Of a stretch of 64,000 nucleotides of DNA, positions 52,010 through 59,700 are shown one piece after another (the stretch's first letter is position 1; every line of letters starts with the position of its first letter). Source of the DNA: Rugamonas rivuli. Lineage in GTDB: Bacteria; Pseudomonadota; Gammaproteobacteria; Burkholderiales; Burkholderiaceae_D. Location of the stretch: contig NZ_WHUF01000005.1 in NCBI RefSeq assembly GCF_009380165.1, positions 199,248 to 263,247 on the forward strand, written 5' to 3'. The translations under genes were made by a program, and so were the position numbers. The notes below the pieces were generated by a model. The model saw nothing but the letters and a program-made list of their open reading frames with translations, was not told the origin of the DNA and made no database searches.

Positions 52010-52849
52010 TTACGAATACAGCGTCGTCGCGCCGTACTGCCCACCTGTTGCGAACTGCATCGCGACGCCGAGCTGTTCGGCGACGATCTGGGTTGCGCTG
52101 GCACTATCCGTGATGGCGTACTCCACGGCATAGAGAATATCGCGACGGAAAATGGTGGCATTTTCCATCGCATCGTTTTGCACGCTGCGCTTGTAGCGCA
52201 AGGTGCCGTTGGTGCCGTCGGCCAGCGCGACGCGCCAGGCGCCGGCCAGCGCCACGTCGATGGCGGCGGCCAGCGGATCGCGCGCGGCGGCGCTGTTGGC
52301 CCAGACCGAAATCTGGAACACTTTTTCCTGCCGGCGCAGCACGCGCATATTGCTGCCGCCGACGCCGACCCGCGCCACCAACTTGCGCACGCCTGGCACG
52401 CTGACGACGGCGCCGACGTTGCTGGCCGGGCGCTGCGCATTGAGCAGCGCGGCCAGGCCAGTGGCGACGGCGGTCGGCGTATCGCCGGCGCGCACCGCGT
52501 AGACCACCGGCAGGCCGTCCGCCAGCACGGCGGCGTTCTGCCCCGCCGCCGGCGTGCCCGCCACCGTCACGGTGCCGGCGCCGACAGTCAGGCTCAGCGT
52601 CGAGCTTGGAATGGCTTGCGCCATCCAGTCGCTGCAGGCCGGTTGCGTGACGCGTTCGGTGGCGGTCGGGAATACCGACACGTGGGCCTTGCCGGCGGTC
52701 AGGTCGGCGTTGAGCGTGGCGGCGTTGGGCCAGCCCGCGTAGATCACGGCGGTAACGCCGGTGACGGAGGCAGCGCCGATACCGTTGGGATAAACGGCGG
52801 CGCTGATCGCCGCCACCAGCGCTTGGGCGACATCAGTTTGATCGGCCAT
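52010..52849 (-). CDS. Phage protein preceding the sheath, possible tail terminator
   Basis: 279 aa. Repetitive Ala/Thr/Val-rich sequence with SASVTGVTAVIYAGWPN-like and PGVRKLVARVGVGGSNM segments, then VFQISVWANSAAARDPLAAAIDVAL. The gene immediately before the sheath is often the tail terminator/completion protein; in a headless particle it would cap the tail. That function is inferred from position only. The region 52850-53004 before it has a bidirectional terminator. Confidence 0.72.
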   Translation of the reverse strand: MADQTDVAQALVAAISAAVYPNGIGAASVTGVTAVIYAGWPNAATLNADLTAGKAHVSVFPTATERVTQPACSDWMAQAIPSSTLSLTVGAGTVTVAGTPAAGQNAAVLADGLPVVYAVRAGDTPTAVATGLAALLNAQRPASNVGAVVSVPGVRKLVARVGVGGSNMRVLRRQEKVFQISVWANSAAARDPLAAAIDVALAGAWRVALADGTNGTLRYKRSVQNDAMENATIFRRDILYAVEYAITDSASATQIVAEQLGVAMQFATGGQYGATTLYS

Positions 52850-52909
52850 GGGGTTCACCAGAAAAGAAAGGGAGGGAGCGGCGCGAGGAAAAAAATGCCG
52901 CAGAAATGC

Positions 52910-52934
52910 AAAAACCCGCACTAGGCGGGTTTTT
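52910..52934 (-). terminator. Bidirectional terminator upstream of the structural genes
   Basis: AAAAACCCGC-ACTAG-GCGGGTTTTT, perfect and symmetric. It separates the regulator gene (53005-53607) from the structural genes, so the late transcript needs a promoter in 52850-52909 or readthrough. Confidence 0.87.
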
Positions 52935-53004
52935 GACGTACTTCTTGAACTTATCAAAGTGAGACCTATTCTCCGCGTGTTTTGCGGAACGGTCAAGCAC
53001 TTTT

Positions 53005-53607
53005 TTAAAAATCGATCATTTTTGTTTGTTGCAGCAATTCGCCGACGGCGATCCACGCCTTGTGCTCGGCGCCGCTGACGGCCGGCATGCGGCCTTTGGC
53101 AGGTGCGCCCTTCAGCCAACGCACCAGCTTGGCGTTGTGCGCGCTGGCGGTATCGCGATGCACGCCGCACTGGTCGGCCAGGTCGGCCAGGTTGTGCTTG
53201 ATGCCGAAGCAGCGCTCGATGATGCCGCGGCGAAGCAGATAGTGCGACAGCAGGCCGGACATCTCGCCCAGCGCGCGCTCGGTCAGGAACAGGATGGCGT
53301 CGACCCACACCTTGTTCGGCTTGGAACCGGCGCAGCAGTTGCGACCGCAATCGCAAGGCACGGCCGGCGGCGCCACGCGCGCGATCAGGATGTGCATCAG
53401 CATCGGATCGAGACGATCGAGCTCGGCCCGTATCATGCCGGCCTGGGCCGCGCCATCGAGGCCGCCCAGGCCCTTCCCTTCCTTGGTCGGTCCGGAGGCC
53501 ATGCGCGCCATCATGGACTTGTCGTACTGCTGGCCGGAGAAATTAAATGCGAAAACCAGCGCGGCGTGTGCGCTGCTGAACAGTGCTTCTTCTTCGATTA
53601 CGAACAT
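53005..53607 (-). CDS. Phage DNA-binding regulator at the Q position
   Basis: 200 aa. A Cys cluster (PCDCGRNCCAGSKP) typical of a zinc site and a C-terminal helix-turn-helix (LADLADQCGVHRDTASAHNAKLVRWLKG, residues about 150-178). In lambdoid phages the late antiterminator Q follows genes O and P and precedes the lysis and structural genes; this gene is at that place. An antiterminator or late activator is therefore the best guess. AGGAG precedes ATG 53607. Confidence 0.72.
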   Translation of the reverse strand: MFVIEEEALFSSAHAALVFAFNFSGQQYDKSMMARMASGPTKEGKGLGGLDGAAQAGMIRAELDRLDPMLMHILIARVAPPAVPCDCGRNCCAGSKPNKVWVDAILFLTERALGEMSGLLSHYLLRRGIIERCFGIKHNLADLADQCGVHRDTASAHNAKLVRWLKGAPAKGRMPAVSGAEHKAWIAVGELLQQTKMIDF

Positions 53608-53620
53608 AGGTCTGTACTCC

Positions 53621-54262
53621 TTAAGTGTTGCTGGCATTGGTTGGGTTGTTCTTCAATAGCGCCTTGATTTCCTGCAGCCGCATGCGGGCGGTGTGCACAT
53701 CGGTCAGCGCCTGTCCCGGCGCCGGCAGCGCGGGCACCGGGCGCGGTACGTCGGCCAGTTCGTGCTCGTGCGCCAGCTTGGCGGTCAGGATGCGGGTCCA
53801 GCGGGCGCGGGCGTTCGGCCAGGCCAGCGCGCGCAGATCGGCAAAGGTGAATTCGACGGCGGCCCAGTACAGCGCCTTGCAGGGCCAGTGGTCGTCGCCG
53901 AAAGCGCGGCGGCTGACCTGGCATTGCGCCTCGGCGAACATGGACTCGGCATCCGTCGGCGGCCGGCACAGCTGCAGGAACTCCGGCAGCGTCGGCGGCC
54001 ACGGCCGGGCCAGGCAGGCGGCCACGCCGCGCCGCACTTCGCCCATCGACATCCCGGCCAGCTTGCTGCGCCAGTTCTCCTTGACGCCGCGCACGTCGGT
54101 GCCGCGCCACAGGTCGGCCAGGCGGCTGCCGTACAGCAGCTCGAATTCCGCGAACAGGCGCTCCACGCTATCCGACGAGACGGGCTTGGCCGTCGATGGT
54201 GTGCTGTTCACCGCCGCCGTGGCGGCCCGTGAGTTGGTCAAGTACGCGCTGGCGTTCTGCAT
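53621..54262 (-). CDS. Phage replication P-like protein
   Basis: 213 aa with VERLFAEFELLYGSRLADLWRG, WRSKLAGMSMGEVRRGVAACLARPWPPTLPEFLQLC, the pattern of replication protein P/DnaT-like helicase loaders. GGAGG lies 6 nt before ATG 54262, although the start is 95 bp inside the end of the O-like gene. In a headless element without an integrase its use is unclear. Confidence 0.78.
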   Translation of the reverse strand: MQNASAYLTNSRAATAAVNSTPSTAKPVSSDSVERLFAEFELLYGSRLADLWRGTDVRGVKENWRSKLAGMSMGEVRRGVAACLARPWPPTLPEFLQLCRPPTDAESMFAEAQCQVSRRAFGDDHWPCKALYWAAVEFTFADLRALAWPNARARWTRILTAKLAHEHELADVPRPVPALPAPGQALTDVHTARMRLQEIKALLKNNPTNASNT

Positions 54263-55118
54263 GGGTTCCTCCGAAAGATGGTTGGGCGGGTTTGCCTGGG
54301 TTGCGCATCAAGTCGCTCAAGACCGGCAAGAAATAAGCGGCGCTGAAATGTTCGCCTGGATGGGCGCGCAGCTTCTGCGCCACCACGGCGACGATGAACT
54401 CATCGTCCAGCCGTTGCAGCACCGGCGCCCAGCCCGGCTTGGCGAACAGGCCCGGCGCGGCGGCAATGCCGAGCTGGCGCAGTCGCCGGCACAGCTCGCC
54501 GATGCGGGACATGGGCGGCGGCGGAGCGTCGTCTGCGGCCTGTGCTCTGGCTTGTAAACTTTTCCCTGTCTCTGTCCCTGTCTCTGTCTCTTGGAAGGCC
54601 GGTCCCGGGGGACAAGCGCGGGACAGTGGCGCCCCGTCGTCGGCCAGGAATGCTTCCAGCGTGGGGAACGGCAAGTCCTGGCCGTGGCGCTGGTTGTGCT
54701 TCTTGATGCGCGCGCACTCAGTCTTCCAGCGCTGGGCGCGCTTGGCCTGCCAGGCTTCGTTGGCCTTCTCCGCCACGATGGGGTGGTACAGGCGGCCGTC
54801 CGCGCACTTGATCCAGCCGTGCAGCGCGCCGGCGCGCAGCTTGCTCCACTCACGGACGACGCGCCCATAGCCGGCCAGCTGCGCCAGCACCACGTCGTCG
54901 TCGGGAATGCTGGCGGCGGGAATCTGATGCCACGACGCGCACCACAGCAGCACGGCGGCGCGGAACTCGTCGCCGCTGACGATGGCCGAGATATCGCTGT
55001 CGCGCAGCCGCAGCACATCGAGCGGCATGAAGGTGAAATCGCGCAGGTCGCAGTCGCCCGGCGTCAGCGGCATGGGCAAGTGGTTGGAACGTGGGAAATT
55101 CGAAATGTTTTTATTCAT
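54168..55118 (-). CDS. DUF1376 phage replication O-like protein
   Basis: 316 aa. DUF1376 at the N-terminus (FMPLDVLRLRDSDISAIVSGDEFRAAVLLW, SWHQIPAASIPDDD) and a C-terminal helical part. Related proteins start theta replication in lambdoid phages. It is divergent from the S24 repressor across a 90-bp region with operator-like repeats, so it is the first gene of the early transcript. ATG 55118 has no clear ribosome site; GTG 55124 is in frame. Confidence 0.8.
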   Translation of the reverse strand: MNKNISNFPRSNHLPMPLTPGDCDLRDFTFMPLDVLRLRDSDISAIVSGDEFRAAVLLWCASWHQIPAASIPDDDVVLAQLAGYGRVVREWSKLRAGALHGWIKCADGRLYHPIVAEKANEAWQAKRAQRWKTECARIKKHNQRHGQDLPFPTLEAFLADDGAPLSRACPPGPAFQETETGTETGKSLQARAQAADDAPPPPMSRIGELCRRLRQLGIAAAPGLFAKPGWAPVLQRLDDEFIVAVVAQKLRAHPGEHFSAAYFLPVLSDLMRNPGKPAQPSFGGTHAERQRVLDQLTGRHGGGEQHTIDGQARLVG

Positions 55119-55191
55119 GGACACAGAATATACGCGAATGGATAGCCAATCAATACCTGAATGAATAAATTATTGCGTATTTTTATTCATG
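55110..55191. promoter_or_regulatory. Repressor operator region
   Basis: TTTATTCATG is found at 55110-55119 and 55182-55191 and its complement (TGAATGAATAAA) around 55158-55169, in the 90 bp between the divergent O-like gene and the S24 repressor. Three copies of one half-site in mixed orientation suit a CI-type operator. TATAGT near 55196 may be the repressor -10. Confidence 0.6.
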
Positions 55192-55208
55192 CACGTATAG
55201 TTCGTGCC

Positions 55209-55907
55209 ATGGATATCGCAAGCAGACTCGATGAAGCTATGAAAGAGGCTGGGTTCACCACCCAGAGCGCCCTCGCGCGCGCCTCCGGCGTACCGCAGCC
55301 GACGATCAACCGCATACTCAAGGGCGTGGGCAAGAAAGGCCCGGAGACGCAGACGCTGGCCCAGCTGGCGGCGACCTGCAATGTGAGGTTCGAATGGCTG
55401 CATGAAGGCCGCGAGCCGCGGGCGCGCAGCGGCGGCGGCGTCGAACGGGAATATCGGCAGGTGGTGGTGGCGGATGCGGGCGATCCAGATTTTTACGAAA
55501 TTCGCAAAGTGCAACTTCAGCTATCGGCAGGTATGACGGGCTTTCAAACTGTTCCAGAGATTTACGACGGTAGCAAATTAAGCGTTTCCAAGAACTGGGC
55601 CGACCGCCACGGCTACATCCCGGAACGGCTGATCGCCATCGCGGTCAAGGGCGAGAGCATGGAGCCCAATCTGTACGCGGGGGACCTGGTGATCATCAAC
55701 ACCGCCGACACGGCGATGGAGGACGGCGTCGTGTTTGCCGTCAACTACGAAGGCCAGGCCGTGGTCAAGCGCCTGACGCGCGACCGCGGCGACTGGTGGC
55801 TGACCTCGGACAACCAGGACCAGCAACGCCACCGCCGCAAGAGCTGCCGCGAGGGTGAGTGCATCATCATCGGGCGAGTGGTGCGGCGAGAGACGGACCG
55901 GATCTAG
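55209..55907 (+). CDS. S24 self-cleaving phage repressor (CI-like)
   Basis: 232 aa. Helix-turn-helix at 15-60 (FTTQSALARASGVPQPTINRILKG) and an S24/LexA peptidase domain with S150 in KGESMEPN and K187 in VVKRL; a plausible Ala-Gly cleavage bond is A107-G108. RecA activation by DNA damage would cleave it and start the tailocin genes. ATG 55209 is chosen because it sits just before the HTH; an ATG at 55161 adds 16 unusual residues. The end overlaps the phospholipase-like gene by 4 bp. Confidence 0.92.
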   Translation: MDIASRLDEAMKEAGFTTQSALARASGVPQPTINRILKGVGKKGPETQTLAQLAATCNVRFEWLHEGREPRARSGGGVEREYRQVVVADAGDPDFYEIRKVQLQLSAGMTGFQTVPEIYDGSKLSVSKNWADRHGYIPERLIAIAVKGESMEPNLYAGDLVIINTADTAMEDGVVFAVNYEGQAVVKRLTRDRGDWWLTSDNQDQQRHRRKSCREGECIIIGRVVRRETDRI

Positions 55908-58156
55908 GGTCCGAAGCCGAGCCAGCTCGCGACCCTGCGCACGGACTCGCCTATCGTTGGTGCGGAAGGCATCGCCAGGGCAAGGCTCTCCTGGCATGCG
56001 CAATCCTCAAGCAGCGGCGTTCCATCGTCGTTAAAGGTGCGCGGGAACGGGTGCTGCCGGCATTCCTTGAATGGATATTCGGCCAGCTTCGGGTGCCTCA
56101 TGAGACTGCCTGCAATGCCGGCCTCCCCTGCGGCATTGGCGCTAAAAATCCGCGGGAACACGGTGGTGCGCAGCGAGGGAATAGTGAACAGTTCGAAGCC
56201 CCTGGCACTGTCTTCCGGGCCGTAGCCATATCTGCGTTCAGCAGCATCCGGCGTAGCGCCGCCATCCTGTCGCGCATAAGGCAAGCCATAGGGTTGCCAT
56301 TGCTGGTTGCCGTCGATTGAGCGGACCATGGAATAGAGTACTGAATAGCGCTCGCCCACATCAGCAGGCGGCGTGAGGAGATCGGGGTCGCCGCCCAGCA
56401 CCCAGACGATACGCCGGACGCCCGTGTGACCTACCAACGACAGCTTGGACAAGCTCAGCGCATGGCGCAGCGCGTTGAACATCGCCGGATTCAATGTGTC
56501 GCCTTGCAAGCCGATGTCGCTGTTCACAAAGCTGTGCATGGAAGCGAATTCCAGCAGCTGCTTGCCGTTGGCGTCCGCGGTCGTGGCGAACACCTCGTCG
56601 AGTTTGGCTTCGGTGGCATACTCAGGCCGCGCCAGCAGCGCGATGAAATCGCCCGTGGTCTTGTCAGGCGCGATCAGTTTCTCAAAGGCCAGCGCCGCTT
56701 CATCGAGTTCGTGCTTGACCTTCTCCCGTATCCACTTCTTGATCTCGATGTAACGTTGGACCAGGTGCGCGAAGCGCGGCGGCAGCGCATGCAACACCTG
56801 CTCCTCCAGCTTGCTCTTGAGCTCGATATAAAACCTCTTGCCCTCGCATACGGCATCGCCGAATTGATACGGCACCGGCGTGAAGGCACTGCCATAGCAC
56901 TTGTACCAGTTCTGATATTCCCTGACGAACGACGATTGGTGGTCCAGCGTGCCGAGCACCACGCGGTGCGAGGTATTGATGTACTCACGGCCGGCGACGT
57001 CCAATCCCTCTTCCCAGTTTTTCATATAGCCGGACAAGAAGCTCGAACCCGCGATCAGTTCCTGCATCGTCTGCCTGATCGATGCGGCAGTGGCGAGTTG
57101 ATCGCGCCACTTCGCGAGCCTGGCCCGCAGCACCTCGACCTTGGCGCGCGCCGCGCCGGTCAAGCCCTGCTCCTCGTTGAGGCGCTTGAGCTGCGCGTCA
57201 TGCTGGACTTGCGCGGCAAACCTCAGGGCCCTGACGGCGGCCGAAGGCGCCTCCACATTGAACGCTGCCGTCGCGCTCTGCAACGCGGTGCTGGCCTGAT
57301 CAAAGTCATTTTGTCGCTGGGCCAGCCGGTCTTCGCTCGTTCGAAGGCTGGCCTCAGCCAGGGCCAGTTGCGGCTGGTCCTGCGCGATACCGGTCTCGGC
57401 CTGGAGCTGCTCCGCACGCACCTCTTTGAGCGCGCCGGAGGAATCGAGCTCCAGCTTGTCGATATCGCGGTTTGCGCTGCGTATCGCCGCGCGCGCCGCC
57501 TGCATGGCGACGATATGCGGTGCGTATTGCGCCTTGCGCGCCAGGCGGCCGGCGTTGATGTCGTAGATCAGCTTGTCGCGGACAAACTCCGCTGGCGGCT
57601 CCAGCTCGCGGCGGTCGAAGGCGAAGCCAGGCAGCTTGCTGTCGATGTATTTTTCCAGCACAAAATGGCGGCGCTCGACCGCACGCTCATCCGACAGCAC
57701 AAAGATATCGCCCGCGTAGGCGTTGACGTAGCTGTGGGCAAACACATCGGAGGCCGCGTGGGTCAGGTAGCCGGCAGCAAACGCCAGTTCCGGGCCCTCC
57801 TTGGCCTGTCCATAAATATGCCGCAGCCAATCGCTGGTTTGCCAGTCGCCCGGGATGCCGGGATGGGTGGTGATTTGTCCAGTGACGAGATCAGGGTAAG
57901 CGTCGGGCCCCAGAACCCCGGCCATGAACGCTTTCGGATGCTGTTGGATGCTGCGGCACAGCTGGGCATCGATGGAAATCGGCACGGTGCCGATCTCGAA
58001 GCTGCAGCCGTTTTGCAACTCGGCTAGCATGGACTGCGCTATCCACAAGTGGGTCTTCAGGCCGAATCCATGCGCCGGCGCCATGCTTGCGGCAAGAAAA
58101 CAGAGGGCGAGAGCTGAACGAAGTGGACTTGCGAGGAACAACGGTTTCTTTTCCAC
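55904..58156 (-). CDS. Secreted zinc-dependent phospholipase C-like protein
   Basis: 750 aa. Signal peptide (FLASPLRSALALCFLAASMA). Residues 35-150 carry the zinc-PLC pattern: W and H in THLWIAQ, D in GVLGPDAYPD, and HxxxDxxxH in LTHAASDVFAHSYVN. A long coiled coil (about 220-360) and a large C-terminal domain with RRIVWVLGGDPDLL follow. GTG 58156 is selected since AAGGAG lies 6 nt before it; a TTG at 58177 is possible. The combination is unusual. It might be a phage-carried (moron) gene or a chromosomal neighbour. Confidence 0.78.
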   Translation of the reverse strand: MEKKPLFLASPLRSALALCFLAASMAPAHGFGLKTHLWIAQSMLAELQNGCSFEIGTVPISIDAQLCRSIQQHPKAFMAGVLGPDAYPDLVTGQITTHPGIPGDWQTSDWLRHIYGQAKEGPELAFAAGYLTHAASDVFAHSYVNAYAGDIFVLSDERAVERRHFVLEKYIDSKLPGFAFDRRELEPPAEFVRDKLIYDINAGRLARKAQYAPHIVAMQAARAAIRSANRDIDKLELDSSGALKEVRAEQLQAETGIAQDQPQLALAEASLRTSEDRLAQRQNDFDQASTALQSATAAFNVEAPSAAVRALRFAAQVQHDAQLKRLNEEQGLTGAARAKVEVLRARLAKWRDQLATAASIRQTMQELIAGSSFLSGYMKNWEEGLDVAGREYINTSHRVVLGTLDHQSSFVREYQNWYKCYGSAFTPVPYQFGDAVCEGKRFYIELKSKLEEQVLHALPPRFAHLVQRYIEIKKWIREKVKHELDEAALAFEKLIAPDKTTGDFIALLARPEYATEAKLDEVFATTADANGKQLLEFASMHSFVNSDIGLQGDTLNPAMFNALRHALSLSKLSLVGHTGVRRIVWVLGGDPDLLTPPADVGERYSVLYSMVRSIDGNQQWQPYGLPYARQDGGATPDAAERRYGYGPEDSARGFELFTIPSLRTTVFPRIFSANAAGEAGIAGSLMRHPKLAEYPFKECRQHPFPRTFNDDGTPLLEDCACQESLALAMPSAPTIGESVRRVASWLGFGP

Positions 58157-58382
58157 GTCGAGCTCCTTGGTTTTCAACTTGAGAGCAAGTAGCTTTGCAT
58201 AAAGGCATCACTCCAAATATCACCAATTCTCATTTTTATCAAAGAAACAACAGCGTGTAGTTTCGGCGACTAGCGTTGTAGCTTAAAATACTTGCCAGGC
58301 ATTCACAGGGAAAACACCGGCACGATTCTCTTTGGACATAGCTTAAATTCATAATTCCCAAACACCCAACTGCATAAGCAAA

Positions 58383-59369
58383 ATGAGTCTTAAAAAATCA
58401 GACACTTCGTCACTTCCCAGTTACTCTGCCGTCAAAAAATTATTAAACACTCTTGAATTTTATAAATTTTATCAAACACAAATTTCCAAGACATTATATA
58501 CCGTAAATTATGGTTCCAAAGCAGCGAAAAATCTTGAAACCGATGCCCATCCAGTTAAGGAAATTGATTTCATCAGCACTGCCAACAGCATTCCAAAAGG
58601 GAAATATCATTCTGCGGGAAAGCGCATTGTCGATGACACCGTATTTGGTGGAAACCAATCTTTGGGAAACTCAATCTCTGGAATGAGTGAAACTGATTTG
58701 CTTTTAAGCTGCATTAAAATTTTTGATTGGGGCAACGTTCAAGACAGCAATATTGAAAAAGCATTTTCTATGCACGATGAAAATATGCTGACATCACATC
58801 TTCAAAATTCAATTGCGTGGCTAAACAATGACAATGAAATTACATTGCCAGGCACACAATTGATCTGGTCCGCTGGATGGACGAAAGTTTACTCTTTTGC
58901 ATCCAATTTCGTCACAATTTACGATTCCAGGTGCGCCGCTTTTTTGAATTACATTTTAATAAAATTTTATTGTACTCTGCCGGAGAAAAACCAGCCTTCA
59001 TTTAAGGAGCTGACATCAAAAATGCTATTTTTCGCTGGAAAAAATACAAATATACGTGTTCCGAACAAAGCGACGAAGAAAATTCTTGGATTAAAAACTT
59101 ATTCAGCAGGAAAAAATGATGCCCGTGCCATGGTCGCAAATAAATATGCCTCATGGGTAATAAGATACATAACGGAGGTGCACTTCAAAAATGAAATTAT
59201 TACCCAAGAGCAGTTTCGCACAGTGGATAAGGCATTTTTTATGCTGGGATTTAATATTGATGATATTGCAACCGACTCGGAGTTGGAGAAGTGGTATAAG
59301 GAAGTGAAACCTGCGACAGACTCCGGCAAGACGAAAAATAGCGCATCGCTGCCGCTTAAAGCAGCATGA
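58383..59369 (+). CDS. AT-rich orphan gene, function unknown
   Basis: 328 aa, soluble, no signal peptide. Asn/Lys/Ile/Phe-rich, with segments YGSKAAKNLETDAHPVKEID, LPGTQLIWSAGWTKVYSFA and GLKTYSAGKNDARAMVANKYAS. The codon use and base composition are far more AT-rich than the rest of the window, a clear sign of transfer. The 226 bp before it are also AT-rich and hold no other gene. It lies next to tRNA-Arg. I recognise no family; orphan defence-type genes often look like this, but there is no direct evidence. Confidence 0.75.
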   Translation: MSLKKSDTSSLPSYSAVKKLLNTLEFYKFYQTQISKTLYTVNYGSKAAKNLETDAHPVKEIDFISTANSIPKGKYHSAGKRIVDDTVFGGNQSLGNSISGMSETDLLLSCIKIFDWGNVQDSNIEKAFSMHDENMLTSHLQNSIAWLNNDNEITLPGTQLIWSAGWTKVYSFASNFVTIYDSRCAAFLNYILIKFYCTLPEKNQPSFKELTSKMLFFAGKNTNIRVPNKATKKILGLKTYSAGKNDARAMVANKYASWVIRYITEVHFKNEIITQEQFRTVDKAFFMLGFNIDDIATDSELEKWYKEVKPATDSGKTKNSASLPLKAA

Positions 59370-59403
59370 GCTGAGCTTGAACTTCTGATTTCAAATAGGA
59401 TTT

Positions 59404-59480
<77 letters not shown>

Positions 59481-59512
59481 ATATGTCGCGACGAGAATAC
59501 GTCACGGAAATG

Positions 59513-59543
59513 AAAAACGGGCTGTCTTTCGACAACCCGTTTT
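59513..59543 (-). terminator. Terminator of tRNA-Pro
   Basis: On the minus strand AAAACGGG(T)TGTC-GAAA-GACA(G)CCCGTTTTT, with T5 after the stem. It separates tRNA-Pro from tRNA-Arg, so the latter has its own promoter or is read through. Confidence 0.75.
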
Positions 59544-59552
59544 AAAAGTTCT

Positions 59553-59629
59553 TGGTCGGAGTACAAGGATTCGAACCTTGGACCCCCTGGTCCCAAACCA
59601 GGTGCGCTACCGGGCTGCGCCACACTCCG
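59553..59629 (-). tRNA. tRNA-Pro (TGG)
   Basis: 77 nt. Acceptor CGGAGTG/TACTCCG, anticodon stem CCTGG/CCAGG with loop TTTGGGA (TGG), T-arm with TTCGAAT and encoded CCA. Confidence 0.97.
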
Positions 59630-59637
59630 AAGACAGT

Positions 59638-59666
59638 ATTCTAACGCCTGCCCCTCCCTACGTCAA
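59638..59666 (-). promoter_or_regulatory. Promoter of tRNA-Pro
   Basis: On the minus strand TTGACG (59666-59661), a 17-bp spacer and TAGAAT (59643-59638), 9 bp before the tRNA. The spacer and -35 lie inside an 8-bp inverted repeat CGCCTGCC/GGCAGGCG (59645-59679). Confidence 0.75.
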
Positions 59667-59700
59667 TGACAGGCAGGCGATTTATTACACTGCTGAAATT

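Larger units (their letters stand above)
38135..55907 (-). mobile_element. R-type tailocin (headless contractile phage-tail particle) cluster
   Basis: Twenty-plus genes on the minus strand, with a plus-strand repressor at the right end. All parts of a contractile tail are present in PBSX-like (xkd) order: sheath, tube, frameshifted chaperone, tape measure, LysM protein, hub, spike, gp25, J, gp48, fibres, then holin and glucosaminidase. Every gene between repressor and lysin was examined: none is a terminase, portal, protease, capsid, head-completion or integrase gene, and none is seen in the flanking 5 kb. That content is what defines R-type tailocins, contractile bacteriocins released by lysis. 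The O/P-like genes are leftovers from, or regulators derived from, a lambdoid ancestor. Confidence 0.82.

Noticed and set aside
55161-55208. Earlier ATG for the S24 repressor
   Set aside because: Adds 16 residues unlike the family, lacks a ribosome site, and would place the coding sequence over the operator-like repeats.
38135-55907. Intact or recently active prophage
   Set aside because: No integrase, terminase, portal or capsid gene is present although the tail and lysis genes are intact and in order; a tailocin explains selective loss better than random decay.
59645-59679. Terminator of glmM
   Set aside because: The stem CGCCTGCC/GGCAGGCG is perfect but has a 19-nt loop and no T-tract, and it overlaps a good promoter for tRNA-Pro. 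I cannot decide its function, so it is only mentioned there.
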